Source: Curtobacterium pusillum
Lineage (GTDB): Bacteria; Actinomycetota; Actinomycetes; Actinomycetales; Microbacteriaceae
Direction: 5' to 3'
Assembly: GCF_007673235.1 (NCBI RefSeq)
Contig: NZ_VDZH01000002.1
Location: forward strand, 39,317-103,316
DNA length: 64,000 nucleotides
Positions 51,818-60,910 of the stretch are shown here, in pieces. Under the pieces are notes generated by a model. That model ran no database searches. It had not been told where the DNA came from and worked only from the letters and a program-made list of their open reading frames with translations. Positions within the stretch are counted from its first letter, which is position 1; each line of letters opens with the position of its first letter. The translations under genes and the position numbers were made by a program.

Positions 51818-52087
51818 TCAGCGAGTGGCGTGCTGGCGGAGCGCGACGACGATCTCGTCGAGGAAGTCGTCGACCTGGTCCTGGTCGTACCCGTCACGCC
51901 AGCGAGTGGGGCGGAACCGGGTGTTGACGACGTCCTCCGGGGTGAGCGTGTCGACCGGCCGCCCCTGCTCGTACCCGGCCAAGACCGCCTGGACCCGGTC
52001 GAGGAAGTCGTCGACCTCGCCCTGGTCGTAGCCCTCTCGGAACTTCGTCGGCTGGAACCGCTTGGCGGCCACGTCCGTTGCGAGCAT
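51818..52087 (-). CDS. small protein with two DivIVA-like domains
   Basis: 89 residues made of two repeats, each about 35 long: RFQPTKFREGYDQGEVDDFLDRV and RFRPTRWRDGYDQDQVDDFLDEI. Each is the N-terminal membrane-curvature domain of DivIVA/Wag31, without the long coiled coil. GAGGGGG lies 7 bases before the ATG. Could bind poles or septa or interfere with Wag31 (inference). Confidence 0.8.
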   Translation of the reverse strand: MLATDVAAKRFQPTKFREGYDQGEVDDFLDRVQAVLAGYEQGRPVDTLTPEDVVNTRFRPTRWRDGYDQDQVDDFLDEIVVALRQHATR

Positions 52088-52137
52088 GTCGTCCCCCTCG
52101 TTGTGCTTGCCAGGACATCCTGGCACGAGGGCGGTGG

Positions 52138-53337
52138 TCAGCGGGCCGTGACGGATCGGTACACGTCGACGACCGCGTCGGTGCGCTGTTCGATCCGCGA
52201 CCGTGCGGCGACCATCGCCTCGGACGCCCGGGTGATGGCGTCCGCATCGTCCCGCAGCCGCCGGACCTCGACCGCGATGCCGTCCGCGTCGGGCGTCGGC
52301 GTGCAGAAGCCTCCGCCTTCGGGGAGCACCTCGGCGAGGTCGGGATCGCAGTACAGCACCGGGAGCCCGGTGGCGATCGCCTCGAGCATGACCATGGGCT
52401 GGTTGTCGAAGTCGAACGAGCTCGAGACGAGCAGGTGGGCCGAGCGCATGGCGGCGAGGACCTCGTGGTGCGGAGCCGAGCCGTGCAGCGTGACGGGTAC
52501 CCCAGCGGCGGCACGGGTGATCGCCGCTCGCGCGACCCCGTCGCCGTAGACGTCCACGCGCACGCCGTCCGGGAACGCGTGCGCCGCGCGGACCAGGACC
52601 TCGGGTCGCTTCTCGGGGGAGAGGCGCCCGACCCACACGATCCGCAGCGGCTCGTCGGATCGGAGCGTGCGGAGCGGGGCCTCGCCGATCGCGTCGAGCA
52701 CGGACGACTCGATGCCGTTCGTGAGCACGGTCACGGGTGTCCGGACCCCCTGCTCGACGAGCTTCGCCGCGAAGTGGTGGGACGGCACGAGGACGTGATC
52801 GCTCGCCCGGGACTGCGCGAGCATCACCCGCCACATCCTCCGAGCCGTGCGGGTGGCCGTGTAGGGCGTGTCACCGGCGACCTGGATCCCGGCGGCACTG
52901 ACCTGCCGACCGTGCAGCGCGGCGAGCAGGACCGTCGTGACGGCGGGGAGCGGCAGGACGTTCCGGGTGTAGACGTCGATCCGACCGTGCATCGTGTGCA
53001 CGACCGGGATGCCCAGGTCGTGCGCGGCGCGGATGGCCCCGAGCGCGGCGAACATCTCCGAGTGGGTGTGCACGACGTCGATCCGGCGTGCGGCGAACTC
53101 GCGACGGAGCACCTCGCGGAGGCGTTGCGGCGACCAGGCGAACGGGTACCCATCGGGCCGGAACACGCTCGAGACCGGGAGCCCGACGACGCCCGGATCG
53201 TCGGACGGACGGGTCAGCGGGCAGAAGACGATCGCTTCGTGTCCGTCCGCTCGGAGGCTCTCGGCCAGGGCCCGGACCGCGGTCTGCACCCCGCCGAGCG
53301 TCGGCAGGTAGTAGTCGGTGACGAGAGCGATCCGCAC
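52138..53337 (-). CDS. glycosyltransferase, GT4 type (GT-B fold)
   Basis: 399 residues. GGVQTAV at the N-terminus, WVGRLSPEKRPEVLV in the nucleotide-sugar domain, and the catalytic EX7E area MVMLEAIATGLPVLY. PimA/MgtA-like mannosyl- or glucosyltransferase, probably acting on a membrane lipid. TAGGCT ends 7 bases before the GTG (leaderless). Divergent from the SDR/MBL/KAS III operon, 72 bases apart. Confidence 0.85.
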   Translation of the reverse strand: MRIALVTDYYLPTLGGVQTAVRALAESLRADGHEAIVFCPLTRPSDDPGVVGLPVSSVFRPDGYPFAWSPQRLREVLRREFAARRIDVVHTHSEMFAALGAIRAAHDLGIPVVHTMHGRIDVYTRNVLPLPAVTTVLLAALHGRQVSAAGIQVAGDTPYTATRTARRMWRVMLAQSRASDHVLVPSHHFAAKLVEQGVRTPVTVLTNGIESSVLDAIGEAPLRTLRSDEPLRIVWVGRLSPEKRPEVLVRAAHAFPDGVRVDVYGDGVARAAITRAAAGVPVTLHGSAPHHEVLAAMRSAHLLVSSSFDFDNQPMVMLEAIATGLPVLYCDPDLAEVLPEGGGFCTPTPDADGIAVEVRRLRDDADAITRASEAMVAARSRIEQRTDAVVDVYRSVTAR

Positions 53338-53409
53338 ACGGCCGAGCCTAGGGGAGCAGCGGGCGGCCACGGCCGACGGCACCGCCCGGCGGCACCTAGT
53401 ATCGGTGGG

Positions 53410-54408
53410 ATGGGGGAGAGCGCGCTCGTCACGGGCGCCAGCGGGTTCCTCGGCGGCCACGTCGTCCGGGACCTGCGGGCGCACGGCTACACGGTGACGG
53501 CAGCCGGTCGACGAGCCGCTGCACTGCCCGAGGGCGCGACCTTCGTCGGTGACCTCGACGACCTGGGCCGGTTCGACCTCCCCGTCGACGTCGTCGTGCA
53601 CTGTGCTGCGCTGTCCTCGCCGTGGGGACGGTGGTCGGAGTTCGAGCACGTCAACGTCACCGGGACGGCACGGGCGTTCGAGTACGCCCGTCGGGTTGGT
53701 GCCCGGCGGTTCGTGCACGTGTCGTCGCCCGGCATCTACGCGGCACCGCGTGACCGCCTGGCGATCCGGGAGCACGAGGTCGACCCGAGCCGCCCGATGA
53801 ACCACTACATCCGCTCGAAGCTGCACGCCGAGGCGCTGCTCCGTGCGGCAAGCGGCCACAACAGCCGCAGCGCCCGCACCGACCACAGCAACGGCCCCGA
53901 GGTCGTCGTCCTGCGCCCGCGCGGCATCATCGGACCGGGCGACCCCGCACTCGTCCCGCGGCTGCTCCGCGTGCACGAACGTGTCGGCGTCCCGCTCATG
54001 CACGGCGGACGGGGCCTCGTCGACCTGACCGCGGTCGAGAACGTGGCGCTCGCCGTCCGGCTCGCGGCCGAGGTGCCCGAGGCGGCCGGACGCGCGTTCA
54101 ACATCACGAACGGTGACCCGCGGCCGTTCGTCGAGCTGCTCGACCAGCTCCTCACGGGCCTCGGGCTGCCGCTCCGGCACCGGCGGCTGCCGGCGGGTGT
54201 CGTCTACGGCATCGCCGGGGTGCTCGAGGCGGTCTGCGGTGTGCTGCCCGCTCGTCCCGAACCACCCGTCACGCGGTACACCGTGTCGACGATCACGCAC
54301 TCGCAGACCCTCGACATCACCCGGGCGCGCGAGGTGCTGGGCTACGAGCCGATCGTCTCCCTCGACGACAGCCTGGCGAGCTACGAGACCGGAGCCGACC
54401 GTGCCTAG
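53410..54408 (+). CDS. NAD-dependent epimerase/dehydratase family protein, OleD-like
   Basis: 332-residue extended SDR. The cofactor motif is VTGASGFLGGHVV (residues 7-19); YIRSKLHAEAL carries Tyr-x3-Lys; VLRPRGIIGPGDPALVPRLL and GVPLMHGGRGLVDLTAVEN are typical of 3-beta-hydroxysteroid dehydrogenase/OleD-type members. TAGTAT ends 7 bases before the ATG, so leaderless. First gene of an operon with an MBL hydrolase and KAS III. Confidence 0.83.
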   Translation: MGESALVTGASGFLGGHVVRDLRAHGYTVTAAGRRAAALPEGATFVGDLDDLGRFDLPVDVVVHCAALSSPWGRWSEFEHVNVTGTARAFEYARRVGARRFVHVSSPGIYAAPRDRLAIREHEVDPSRPMNHYIRSKLHAEALLRAASGHNSRSARTDHSNGPEVVVLRPRGIIGPGDPALVPRLLRVHERVGVPLMHGGRGLVDLTAVENVALAVRLAAEVPEAAGRAFNITNGDPRPFVELLDQLLTGLGLPLRHRRLPAGVVYGIAGVLEAVCGVLPARPEPPVTRYTVSTITHSQTLDITRAREVLGYEPIVSLDDSLASYETGADRA

Positions 54409-55228
54409 CCTCCGCGCCTTCGTCTGCGGCACGACCTCGCACGGCGTGCACCAGCTCCTCCGCGGCGCCCCACGGGAACGGCGCGTCTTCCCCGCGAACG
54501 TCTTCCTGTACGAGGACGGCGACCGCCGCGTCCTGTTCGACACGGGCTACGCCCCGCTGCCCTGGCGCACCGGCCCCGCCGGGTGGGCGTACCGACGCCT
54601 GCTGCCACCGACCATCCCTCCGGGCGCCAGCATCGGCGAGCAACTCGGAGCGGAAGCAGCGACCGTCACCCACGTCGTCCTGTCCCACCTGCACCCCGAC
54701 CACATCGGCGGCCTCGCGGCGTTCCCGCACGCCACCGTCGTCGTGACCGAGCCGATGCGACGGACCATGGCGGATCCGACGCTGCGTGCTGGTGTGCTCA
54801 AGGCGCTGCTGCCCGCCGGGCTGGAGCCGCGCCTCCAGGCCGTGCCCGACCGGGCCTTCCGACTCGACGAGACCACGGGGCTCCGGACCGCCGACCTGTT
54901 CGGTGACGGCACCTACCGACTCGTGGACCTGCCCGGCCACGCCGACGGCCACGTCGGCGCGCTCATCGCGGGCCGTGTCCTGCTGGCGGGCGACGCCGCC
55001 TGGGGACGCGACCTGCTCGGACACGAGGCGCGGATCCGCCCGATCCCGCGCGCCGTCGCCCACGATGCGACGGCGCAGGCTGAGACCGCGCGGCTGCTGC
55101 TCGACGCCGAACGGACCGGGGTCCGACTGCTGTTCAGCCACGACCACCACCCGTCGGACACCGACCTGCTGCAGGACCAGCGCACCGACGAACAGGGCCA
55201 GCGCGCCGACGAAGGGGGACCGTCATGA
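54401..55228 (+). CDS. metallo-beta-lactamase fold hydrolase
   Basis: 275 residues. The metal motif is HLHPDHIGG, with further ligands in PGHADGHVGAL, GDAAWGRD and SHDHHPSD. The start VPSLRAFVCGTTSHGVHQLLRGAP is unusual. Could hydrolyse a thioester or lactone made by the neighbouring enzymes. The GTG overlaps the previous stop by 8 bases. Confidence 0.83.
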   Translation: MPSLRAFVCGTTSHGVHQLLRGAPRERRVFPANVFLYEDGDRRVLFDTGYAPLPWRTGPAGWAYRRLLPPTIPPGASIGEQLGAEAATVTHVVLSHLHPDHIGGLAAFPHATVVVTEPMRRTMADPTLRAGVLKALLPAGLEPRLQAVPDRAFRLDETTGLRTADLFGDGTYRLVDLPGHADGHVGALIAGRVLLAGDAAWGRDLLGHEARIRPIPRAVAHDATAQAETARLLLDAERTGVRLLFSHDHHPSDTDLLQDQRTDEQGQRADEGGPS

Positions 55229-56175
55229 GGAGCTGCCGGATCAGCGGATGGGGCACGTACCTGCCCGAGACGACGGTCACGTTCCCGTCGAGGTCGGGCA
55301 CGGTCACCCGGCACCGGATCGCTGACGACGTCTCGCACCTCGACATGCTCGCGACGGCGGCGGAGCGGGCGATCCGGCACGCGGGCATCAGCCCCGACGA
55401 CGTCGACTGCGTCATCGCCGCGTGCGCCGCCGGCGTCCAGCCGATCCCGTGCACCGCTGCGCTCGTCATGGAGCGGGTCTCGCCGGGTGCCCGCGCTGCC
55501 GCGTTCGACGTGAACTCCACGTGCACGAGCTTCATCACCGCGGTCGACGTCGCCTCGCGGTACCTGGCCGACGGTGAGTACGAGCGAATCCTGATCGTGT
55601 CCGGCGACGTCGGCACCCGGTTCCTCGACCCCGAGCAGCGGGAGTCCTTCGAGCTGTTCTCGGACGCTGCCGCGGCGGTCGTCCTCACCCGGGTGGAACC
55701 GGCCGACGACGGACCCGGCGTCCTCGCGAGCCTGCAGCAGACGTGGCCCGAGCACGCGCACGACACGGAACTGCGGGGCGGTCTGTCCCGGTACCCGGCA
55801 GAGGACTACGCCGACGGCGACCCCGCCGACTACCGGTTCGACATGCACGGGCGGCGTGCACTGATGGGGATGCTGAAGGTCCTGCCCGGGTTCTTCGACC
55901 GGTTCTTCGCGAAGGCGGGACTCGGACTCGAGGACGTCGACCTCGTCGTCCCGCACCAGGCCAGTGGTGCGCTGGGCATCGCGATGCGGCGGATCGGGAT
56001 CGCGGCGGGCGGGTACGTGGACGCGGTCGCCGAGTACGGGAACATGGTGTCCTCGTCCGTGCCGTACACACTGGCGCGCTGTCTGGACGACGGGCGGTTG
56101 TCGCGGGGCGACACCGTGCTGCTGTGCGGCACGGCCGCGGGCCTCACCGCGAACGCGCTGGCGTTGCGGCTGTAG
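55225..56175 (+). CDS. 3-oxoacyl-ACP synthase III family protein (OleA-like)
   Basis: 316-residue thiolase-fold condensing enzyme. The catalytic triad is Cys100 (NSTCTSF), His244 (VPHQASGAL) and Asn273 (EYGNMVSSS). KAS III enzymes start fatty acids; OleA and relatives condense two acyl chains head to head. The genomic company (OleD-like SDR, hydrolase, glycosyltransferase) favours a specialised lipid over primary fatty acid synthesis. ATGA overlap with the MBL gene. Confidence 0.85.
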   Translation: MRSCRISGWGTYLPETTVTFPSRSGTVTRHRIADDVSHLDMLATAAERAIRHAGISPDDVDCVIAACAAGVQPIPCTAALVMERVSPGARAAAFDVNSTCTSFITAVDVASRYLADGEYERILIVSGDVGTRFLDPEQRESFELFSDAAAAVVLTRVEPADDGPGVLASLQQTWPEHAHDTELRGGLSRYPAEDYADGDPADYRFDMHGRRALMGMLKVLPGFFDRFFAKAGLGLEDVDLVVPHQASGALGIAMRRIGIAAGGYVDAVAEYGNMVSSSVPYTLARCLDDGRLSRGDTVLLCGTAAGLTANALALRL

Positions 56176-56190
56176 ACGGTACCGACCGTC

Positions 56191-56232
56191 GGACTGGAGG
56201 CGCGGTGCGGGCCCGACCCGCGCCTCCAGTCC
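56191..56232. terminator. palindromic repeat copy 7, convergent gap
   Basis: Perfect 15-base arms GGACTGGAGGCGCGG / CCGCGCCTCCAGTCC around a GC-rich loop. Between the KAS III and amine oxidase genes. Confidence 0.75.
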
Positions 56233-56233
56233 G

Positions 56234-57607
56234 TCAGGTGGTGCCGTTCAGGGCGCCGGACCAGAGCCGAGCGATCGGCACGTCCCGCCCGAGGATCTGC
56301 TCCGCCGCACGGTGCCCGGAGTACATCGCGCCCGCGACTGTCGCCGGGTCGTCGGTCCAGGTGGCCTCGCCCGCGAGGTGCAGCCGGCCATCGATCGGCA
56401 CCGCCAGGTCGTCGTGGTCGTCCGTGGCCGACCCCGGGAGCATGTGCGCGTACGACCCCCGGGCGAACGGGTCGTCCTGCCACGCGGTCACCTGCACCGT
56501 GCTCGGAGCGGGGACGCGATCGCCGTACAGCCGGCGCAGCTGCTCGAGCAGGGAGGCGGTGACCTGCTCCACGCTCCAGCCCCGGATCGCCCGTGCTGCC
56601 GGCCCGGCCGCGAAGGTGAGCAGCGTCGGCACACCGTCGAGCCGGGTCAGGTCGTACCAGGAGTGCCACCACCGGCCCTCCGGACCGAGCTGCCGGATCG
56701 CGTAGACGTCCTCGTCCCAGAACCGCTCCGGGAACCGCAGGACGACCTTCTCGAACGCGTTCATCCGCAGCCGTTCGAGGGCCTGCCGGTGCCGTGCGGG
56801 CAGCGGTGGCTCGATCACGAAGTCGTCGGACTGCAGGACCCCGACCGGGACCGTGACGACGACGGCCTCGGCGTGGAACGTCCCGTGGTCGGTCGTGACC
56901 TCGATGCCGTCCTCGCCGTGGCGGACGCTGTGGACGACGTGGCGGAGGCGCACGTCGAGTCCCGCTGCCAGGTGCGTCGGCAGCGCGTCGTAGCCGTCCG
57001 GGAAGACCACCTCGTCGCCGTCGATGGAGTCGTCGTCGAGGCCGTGCGCGGCGAGCTCGTCGCTCGCGACGCCGTACTGCTCCTCGCTCCGGTGCTCGAG
57101 GTGCTCCCGGACGCGCTCTGCCCGTTCGGCGTCCCAGACCTGCGCCGCGACGGCACGCTCGGTGACGTCGCGGTAGGTGTCGGTCGGACCCGATGCGGCC
57201 ACGACGTCGGCCAGGGTGGCATCGACCGTGTGCACGTCGGCACTGAACCGATGGATGGCGGCGTCGTCGAGCCGGTGTCCGTCCGCCCCGTGGTAGGCGA
57301 TCGGTCGGCTGTCCACCTGGTACCCACCGACGGTGAACTCGACGGTGCGGATGCCGAACGCCGTGACGGCCTCGGCGACGGCGCTGCCGTCGACGCCGTG
57401 GATCCACGAGGCGCCGAGGTCGGTGACGTGCCCGCCGGACCGGTCGGTGTGGACGCGACCGCCGACCCGATCGCGGGCCTCGAGCACGACGACCCGGCGG
57501 CCGGCTGCGGGTTCGCCGTCGCCGTCGGCGTCGGCGTTGGCGAGCAGTCTCGCGGCGGTGAGCCCGGCGACCCCGGCTCCGATCACGACGACGTCGACGG
57601 TCTCCAT
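56234..57607 (-). CDS. FAD-dependent amine oxidase
   Basis: 457 residues. The FAD motif is IGAGVAGLTAARLL (residues 9-22), then VLEARDRVGGRVHT, LGASWIHG and the C-terminal HLAGEATWTDDPATVAGAMYSGHRAA. Polyamine oxidase/LSD1-like plan; oxidises an amine to an imine or aldehyde. No signal peptide. Confidence 0.87.
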   Translation of the reverse strand: METVDVVVIGAGVAGLTAARLLANADADGDGEPAAGRRVVVLEARDRVGGRVHTDRSGGHVTDLGASWIHGVDGSAVAEAVTAFGIRTVEFTVGGYQVDSRPIAYHGADGHRLDDAAIHRFSADVHTVDATLADVVAASGPTDTYRDVTERAVAAQVWDAERAERVREHLEHRSEEQYGVASDELAAHGLDDDSIDGDEVVFPDGYDALPTHLAAGLDVRLRHVVHSVRHGEDGIEVTTDHGTFHAEAVVVTVPVGVLQSDDFVIEPPLPARHRQALERLRMNAFEKVVLRFPERFWDEDVYAIRQLGPEGRWWHSWYDLTRLDGVPTLLTFAAGPAARAIRGWSVEQVTASLLEQLRRLYGDRVPAPSTVQVTAWQDDPFARGSYAHMLPGSATDDHDDLAVPIDGRLHLAGEATWTDDPATVAGAMYSGHRAAEQILGRDVPIARLWSGALNGTT

Positions 57608-57612
57608 GCGGG

Positions 57613-57966
57613 TCAGTGCCGCGGACTCCGCCGGCGGCCGAACAGCGCCGCGAGGAGCCGGGGCACACCGGGCCGCGGCCGCACCACGGGCTTCGTCTCG
57701 ATCGAGCGGGTCGGCGCCCGGAACGCGAGGTCGTGCAGCATGTTCCGCTTCGAGCCGTCCCAGTTCGCGAACAGGTACGCCCCGCCGAGGAACGACATGC
57801 TCCGGACCGGGGTGCGCTTCCAGGAGTCGGCCGCGACGTAGTACCCGGCATGCCCGGCGTGGATGTTCTTGATCACGGTGTCGACGTCGATGACGCTGGT
57901 GGTCGTCACGACGGCGGTGATGCCCGTTCGGTCACGGGCGACGTACTCGATGAGGTGTTCAGACAC
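57613..57966 (-). CDS. DUF3892-like protein
   Basis: 117 residues from GTG. VIKNIHAGHAGYYVAADSWKRTPVRSM and YLFANWDGSKRNMLHDLAFR fit the pattern of DUF3892 (I..G..YYV.....V.V......YL...DG...N.L). The last 35 residues are Arg/Pro-rich. Ends 6 bases before the amine oxidase start and is probably cotranscribed. Function unknown. Confidence 0.6.
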   Translation of the reverse strand: MSEHLIEYVARDRTGITAVVTTTSVIDVDTVIKNIHAGHAGYYVAADSWKRTPVRSMSFLGGAYLFANWDGSKRNMLHDLAFRAPTRSIETKPVVRPRPGVPRLLAALFGRRRSPRH

Positions 57967-58102
57967 GAGGGGCTCTTGGTCGCAGTTCGTCCCGTCGGGT
58001 CCGGGGAACGCGAGCACGACGAGGCATGGCCGGAATCGTCGTTGCTTCCGAACCCAAGAATACGCCGTGAACTCTGCGAACCGCGAGGAGGAATCTGAAC
58101 CC

Positions 58103-58684
58103 ATGCGCATCACCAGGACCACCGGGGGACTCCTGTTCGTCGCGGCGCTCGCCGTTGGCCTGACCGGCTGCAGCGGTGGGGGAGCTGCGACACCGACCGC
58201 GACCCGGACCGTGACGGCCACCCCGACGACAGCAGCGGAGACACCCACGCCGACGCCGACCGCGACCCCGACCTGTGGTCCGTCGAGCGGCGCCGCGGCC
58301 GCCTCGCAGGCGATCGCGGACCTGCCGTTGCCGACCGGCCTCGAGGACGCGAAGTGGGACCCCGCGAACTCCGACTACTCCGGGTACGACGCCTGTGCGC
58401 CGCTGTCCTGGTCGGTCGTGAACCTGGACCTCGCGACCGGCAGCTCCCCGGTCGCGATCCTGCTGTTCCACCAGGGCCGGTACCTCGGCACCGCGACCAA
58501 GGAGGCGTACGGGTTCGTCCCCGACGTCGCCCGCACCGATCCGTCGACGATCGTGGTGACCTACCACTACCCAGAGCCGGACGAGTCGACCGCCGACGCG
58601 AGCGGCCGGACGAACGCCACCTTCACGTGGAACGACAGCACGGGCCGCGTCGACATGAGCGGACAGACGCCGCCCGTGGGCTGA
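58103..58684 (+). CDS. LppP/LprE-like lipoprotein
   Basis: 193 residues. Lipoprotein signal with LTGC, Cys23. A Thr/Pro-rich linker (TATPTTAAETPTPTPTATPT) follows, then a domain with Cys residues in PTCGPSSG and YDACAPLSWSVVNL and the stretch LLFHQGRYLGTAT, as in LppP/LprE lipoproteins. GAGGAGGAA lies 10-12 bases before the ATG. Outer face of the membrane. Confidence 0.75.
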   Translation: MRITRTTGGLLFVAALAVGLTGCSGGGAATPTATRTVTATPTTAAETPTPTPTATPTCGPSSGAAAASQAIADLPLPTGLEDAKWDPANSDYSGYDACAPLSWSVVNLDLATGSSPVAILLFHQGRYLGTATKEAYGFVPDVARTDPSTIVVTYHYPEPDESTADASGRTNATFTWNDSTGRVDMSGQTPPVG

Positions 58685-58716
58685 CGGCCGTCCGGCGCCC
58701 TGCCATGCTGGAGGGC

Positions 58717-59766
58717 ATGCCCCTCACGCGTGCGGACGCCGCTGCCGTCGTCCCCGGCATCGCGCTGGCCGTCGCGATCGGACTCGTCGCCACCCTCGTC
58801 GGGACGGAGGTCCCGGTCATCGGTGGCCCGGTACCCGCCGTCGTCATCGGTGCGGTCGTCGGCTGGCTCGTCCGACGCCGCCGACATGGCGGGCTCGACG
58901 CGCTCCAGCCCGGCGTGAAGTTCGCGTCGAGCCGTGTGCTGCAGTTCGCCGTCGTCCTGCTCGGTGCGCAGCTGTCCATCGGCGAGGTCCTGCGCATCGG
59001 TGGGGAGACCCTCCCGGTCATGCTCACGACCCTCGTGGTGTGCCTCGTCGCGGCGTGGGGGATCGGCCGGCTGCTGCGGGTGTCGAGTGCGCTCCGCACG
59101 CTCATCGGCGTCGGGACGGGCATCTGCGGGGCATCGGCGATCGCGGCCGTCACCCCCGTGATCGGTGCCGTGAGTGCCGACGTCGCCTACGCGATGTCCA
59201 CGATCTTCCTCTGCAACATCGCCGCGGTCTTCGTCTTCCCCCTGGTCGGTCACGCGCTGGGGCTCTCGCAGCACGCCTTCGGCGTCTTCGCCGGCACGGC
59301 CGTGAACGACACGTCCTCGGTGGTCGCCACGGCGACGGTCTACGGTCGCCAGGCGACCGACACCGCCGTCGTCGTGAAGCTGGTCCGGACGCTCATGATC
59401 ATCCCGATCGTCATCGGGTTGGCCGGACTGGAGGCACGGCGCGCTTCCCGCGAGCAGCTCGCCGCCGACGACGGGTCGGGTCGCGCCGGGGGCGTCCGCG
59501 TGCTCCGGTTGGTGCCGTGGTTCCTGATCGGGTTCCTCGTGGTCGTCCTGCTCCGCACCCTCGGGGTGTTGCCGGCCGCCGCGGCCCCGGGGTTCTCCAC
59601 CGCGGCGACGTTCCTCATCACGGTCGCGCTGGCTGCGATCGGGGTCTCGACGGACTTCGGCGCACTCCGACGTGCGGGGTTCCGGCCGATGCTGCTCGGG
59701 ATCGCGCTGTGGGTGCTCGTGGCGGCGACGAGCCTCGGCGCGCAGGCGGTCTTCGGGCTGCTCTGA
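58717..59766 (+). CDS. YeiH/UPF0324 family membrane protein
   Basis: 349 residues, about 10 helices. FASSRVLQFAVVLLGAQLSIGE, GVGTGICGASAIAAVTPVIGA and HAFGVFAGTAVNDTSSVVA are UPF0324 signatures. Transport role for small sulfur or other compounds is suspected in the family. GGAGGG lies before the ATG at 58717; an ATG four codons earlier is possible. Half-site GGACTGGAGGCACGG is inside the gene (59425-59439). Confidence 0.85.
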   Translation: MPLTRADAAAVVPGIALAVAIGLVATLVGTEVPVIGGPVPAVVIGAVVGWLVRRRRHGGLDALQPGVKFASSRVLQFAVVLLGAQLSIGEVLRIGGETLPVMLTTLVVCLVAAWGIGRLLRVSSALRTLIGVGTGICGASAIAAVTPVIGAVSADVAYAMSTIFLCNIAAVFVFPLVGHALGLSQHAFGVFAGTAVNDTSSVVATATVYGRQATDTAVVVKLVRTLMIIPIVIGLAGLEARRASREQLAADDGSGRAGGVRVLRLVPWFLIGFLVVVLLRTLGVLPAAAAPGFSTAATFLITVALAAIGVSTDFGALRRAGFRPMLLGIALWVLVAATSLGAQAVFGLL

Positions 59767-59769
59767 ACG

Positions 59770-59817
59770 GGAGGCCCGGATCACGTGAGTCGATCGACTC
59801 ACGTGATCCGGGCCTCC
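59770..59817. terminator. 48-base perfect palindrome, convergent gap
   Basis: Exact 24-base arms; the left arm starts GGAGGCCCGGATCACGTGAG. Between the YeiH and ABC permease genes. Outer part matches the GGAGGC core of the palindrome family, centre differs. Confidence 0.75.
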
Positions 59818-59833
59818 GGTCCAGATCGCGGCG

Positions 59834-60910
59834 TCAGCCGCGCAGTGCCTCCGCCAGCTTCACCCGGCTGCCGGTGCGCAGGAGCGCGTTCTCGTAGATC
59901 CGCGCCCCGATGACCACGACCAGCACCACCGAGACCGCCACGATCACGAGGGACAGGATCGGCTCCCACCACTCGGCGGTCCCGAGGAAGATCCGCATCG
60001 GCATGCCGATCGGCGCGCTGAACGGCACGTACGACATCACACCGAGGATCGTCGGGTTGTTGTAGGCGACGATGATCAGGATGTACGGGATCATCACGAG
60101 CATCATCACCGGGGTGGTGACACTGCCGACGTCCTCCTGGCGGGAGACGAGCACTGCGGCTGCTGCGAACAGCGAGGCGATGAGCACGAAGCCGATCGCG
60201 AAGAAGCCGACGAACCACAGCATGCTCGGCCCGAGCACGGTGAACATGTTGTCCTGCCCGGTGACCGCGAGCGTCACCGCCGCAGCGATCGCCACCGCCA
60301 CGATCTGCGCGAACGCCATGACGCTGTTGCCGAGGACCTTGCCGGCGAGCAGTGCCCGCGCCGGGATCGCGGCCATCAGGATCTCGACCACCCGGGTGGA
60401 CTTCTCCTCGACGACGCTCTGCGCGATCGACTGACCGAACGTCACGGCGGAGGCGAAGTACACCACCCCGAACGCGAGCGCGACGATGTAGATGAGCCCG
60501 CCGGGGATCGCGTTCGGGTCGAGCAGCTCGATGCGGGGTGAGACGCTCAGCGCCTGCACGACGTCGGTCGGGGCGTCGTCGAGTCCGACGACCTTGTAGC
60601 CGAGCGGGTCGTCCGAAGGCAGGATCGCCGCGTCGACGTCACCGTTCTCGACGAGCCGTTCGGCGGCGGCGGCGGTCGGCGCCTGCGTGACGTCGAGCCC
60701 CTTGCTCGTGGGGAGACTGACGCCGTCGACGACCGCGACCGGGGTGGTGTCGCCCGCGGTCGCTTTGCCGACGATGCCGCCGACGACGATCGACGCGACG
60801 ACCATCAGGATGAGGATGCAGGCCGACACGACGAACGCCTTGCTGCGGACGCGTGCCTGGATCTCGCGCGCGGCGACGAGCCGCACGGACTGGACGAACG
60901 AGCCGTTCAT
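59834..60910 (-). CDS. ABC-2 type transporter permease, NatB-like
   Basis: 358 residues. One helix near the N-terminus (residues 24-46), an extracytoplasmic domain (about 50-160), then five helices. GQSIAQSVVEEKSTRVVEILM is typical of NatB-like permeases. The ATG overlaps the ATPase stop (ATGA). Exports an unknown compound or Na+. Confidence 0.85.
   Translation of the reverse strand: MNGSFVQSVRLVAAREIQARVRSKAFVVSACILILMVVASIVVGGIVGKATAGDTTPVAVVDGVSLPTSKGLDVTQAPTAAAAERLVENGDVDAAILPSDDPLGYKVVGLDDAPTDVVQALSVSPRIELLDPNAIPGGLIYIVALAFGVVYFASAVTFGQSIAQSVVEEKSTRVVEILMAAIPARALLAGKVLGNSVMAFAQIVAVAIAAAVTLAVTGQDNMFTVLGPSMLWFVGFFAIGFVLIASLFAAAAVLVSRQEDVGSVTTPVMMLVMIPYILIIVAYNNPTILGVMSYVPFSAPIGMPMRIFLGTAEWWEPILSLVIVAVSVVLVVVIGARIYENALLRTGSRVKLAEALRG

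Noticed and set aside
54831..54850. Short hairpin of CTGGAG and CTCCAG as a terminator
   Set aside because: It is inside the MBL coding sequence; reported only as a half-site of the palindrome family.
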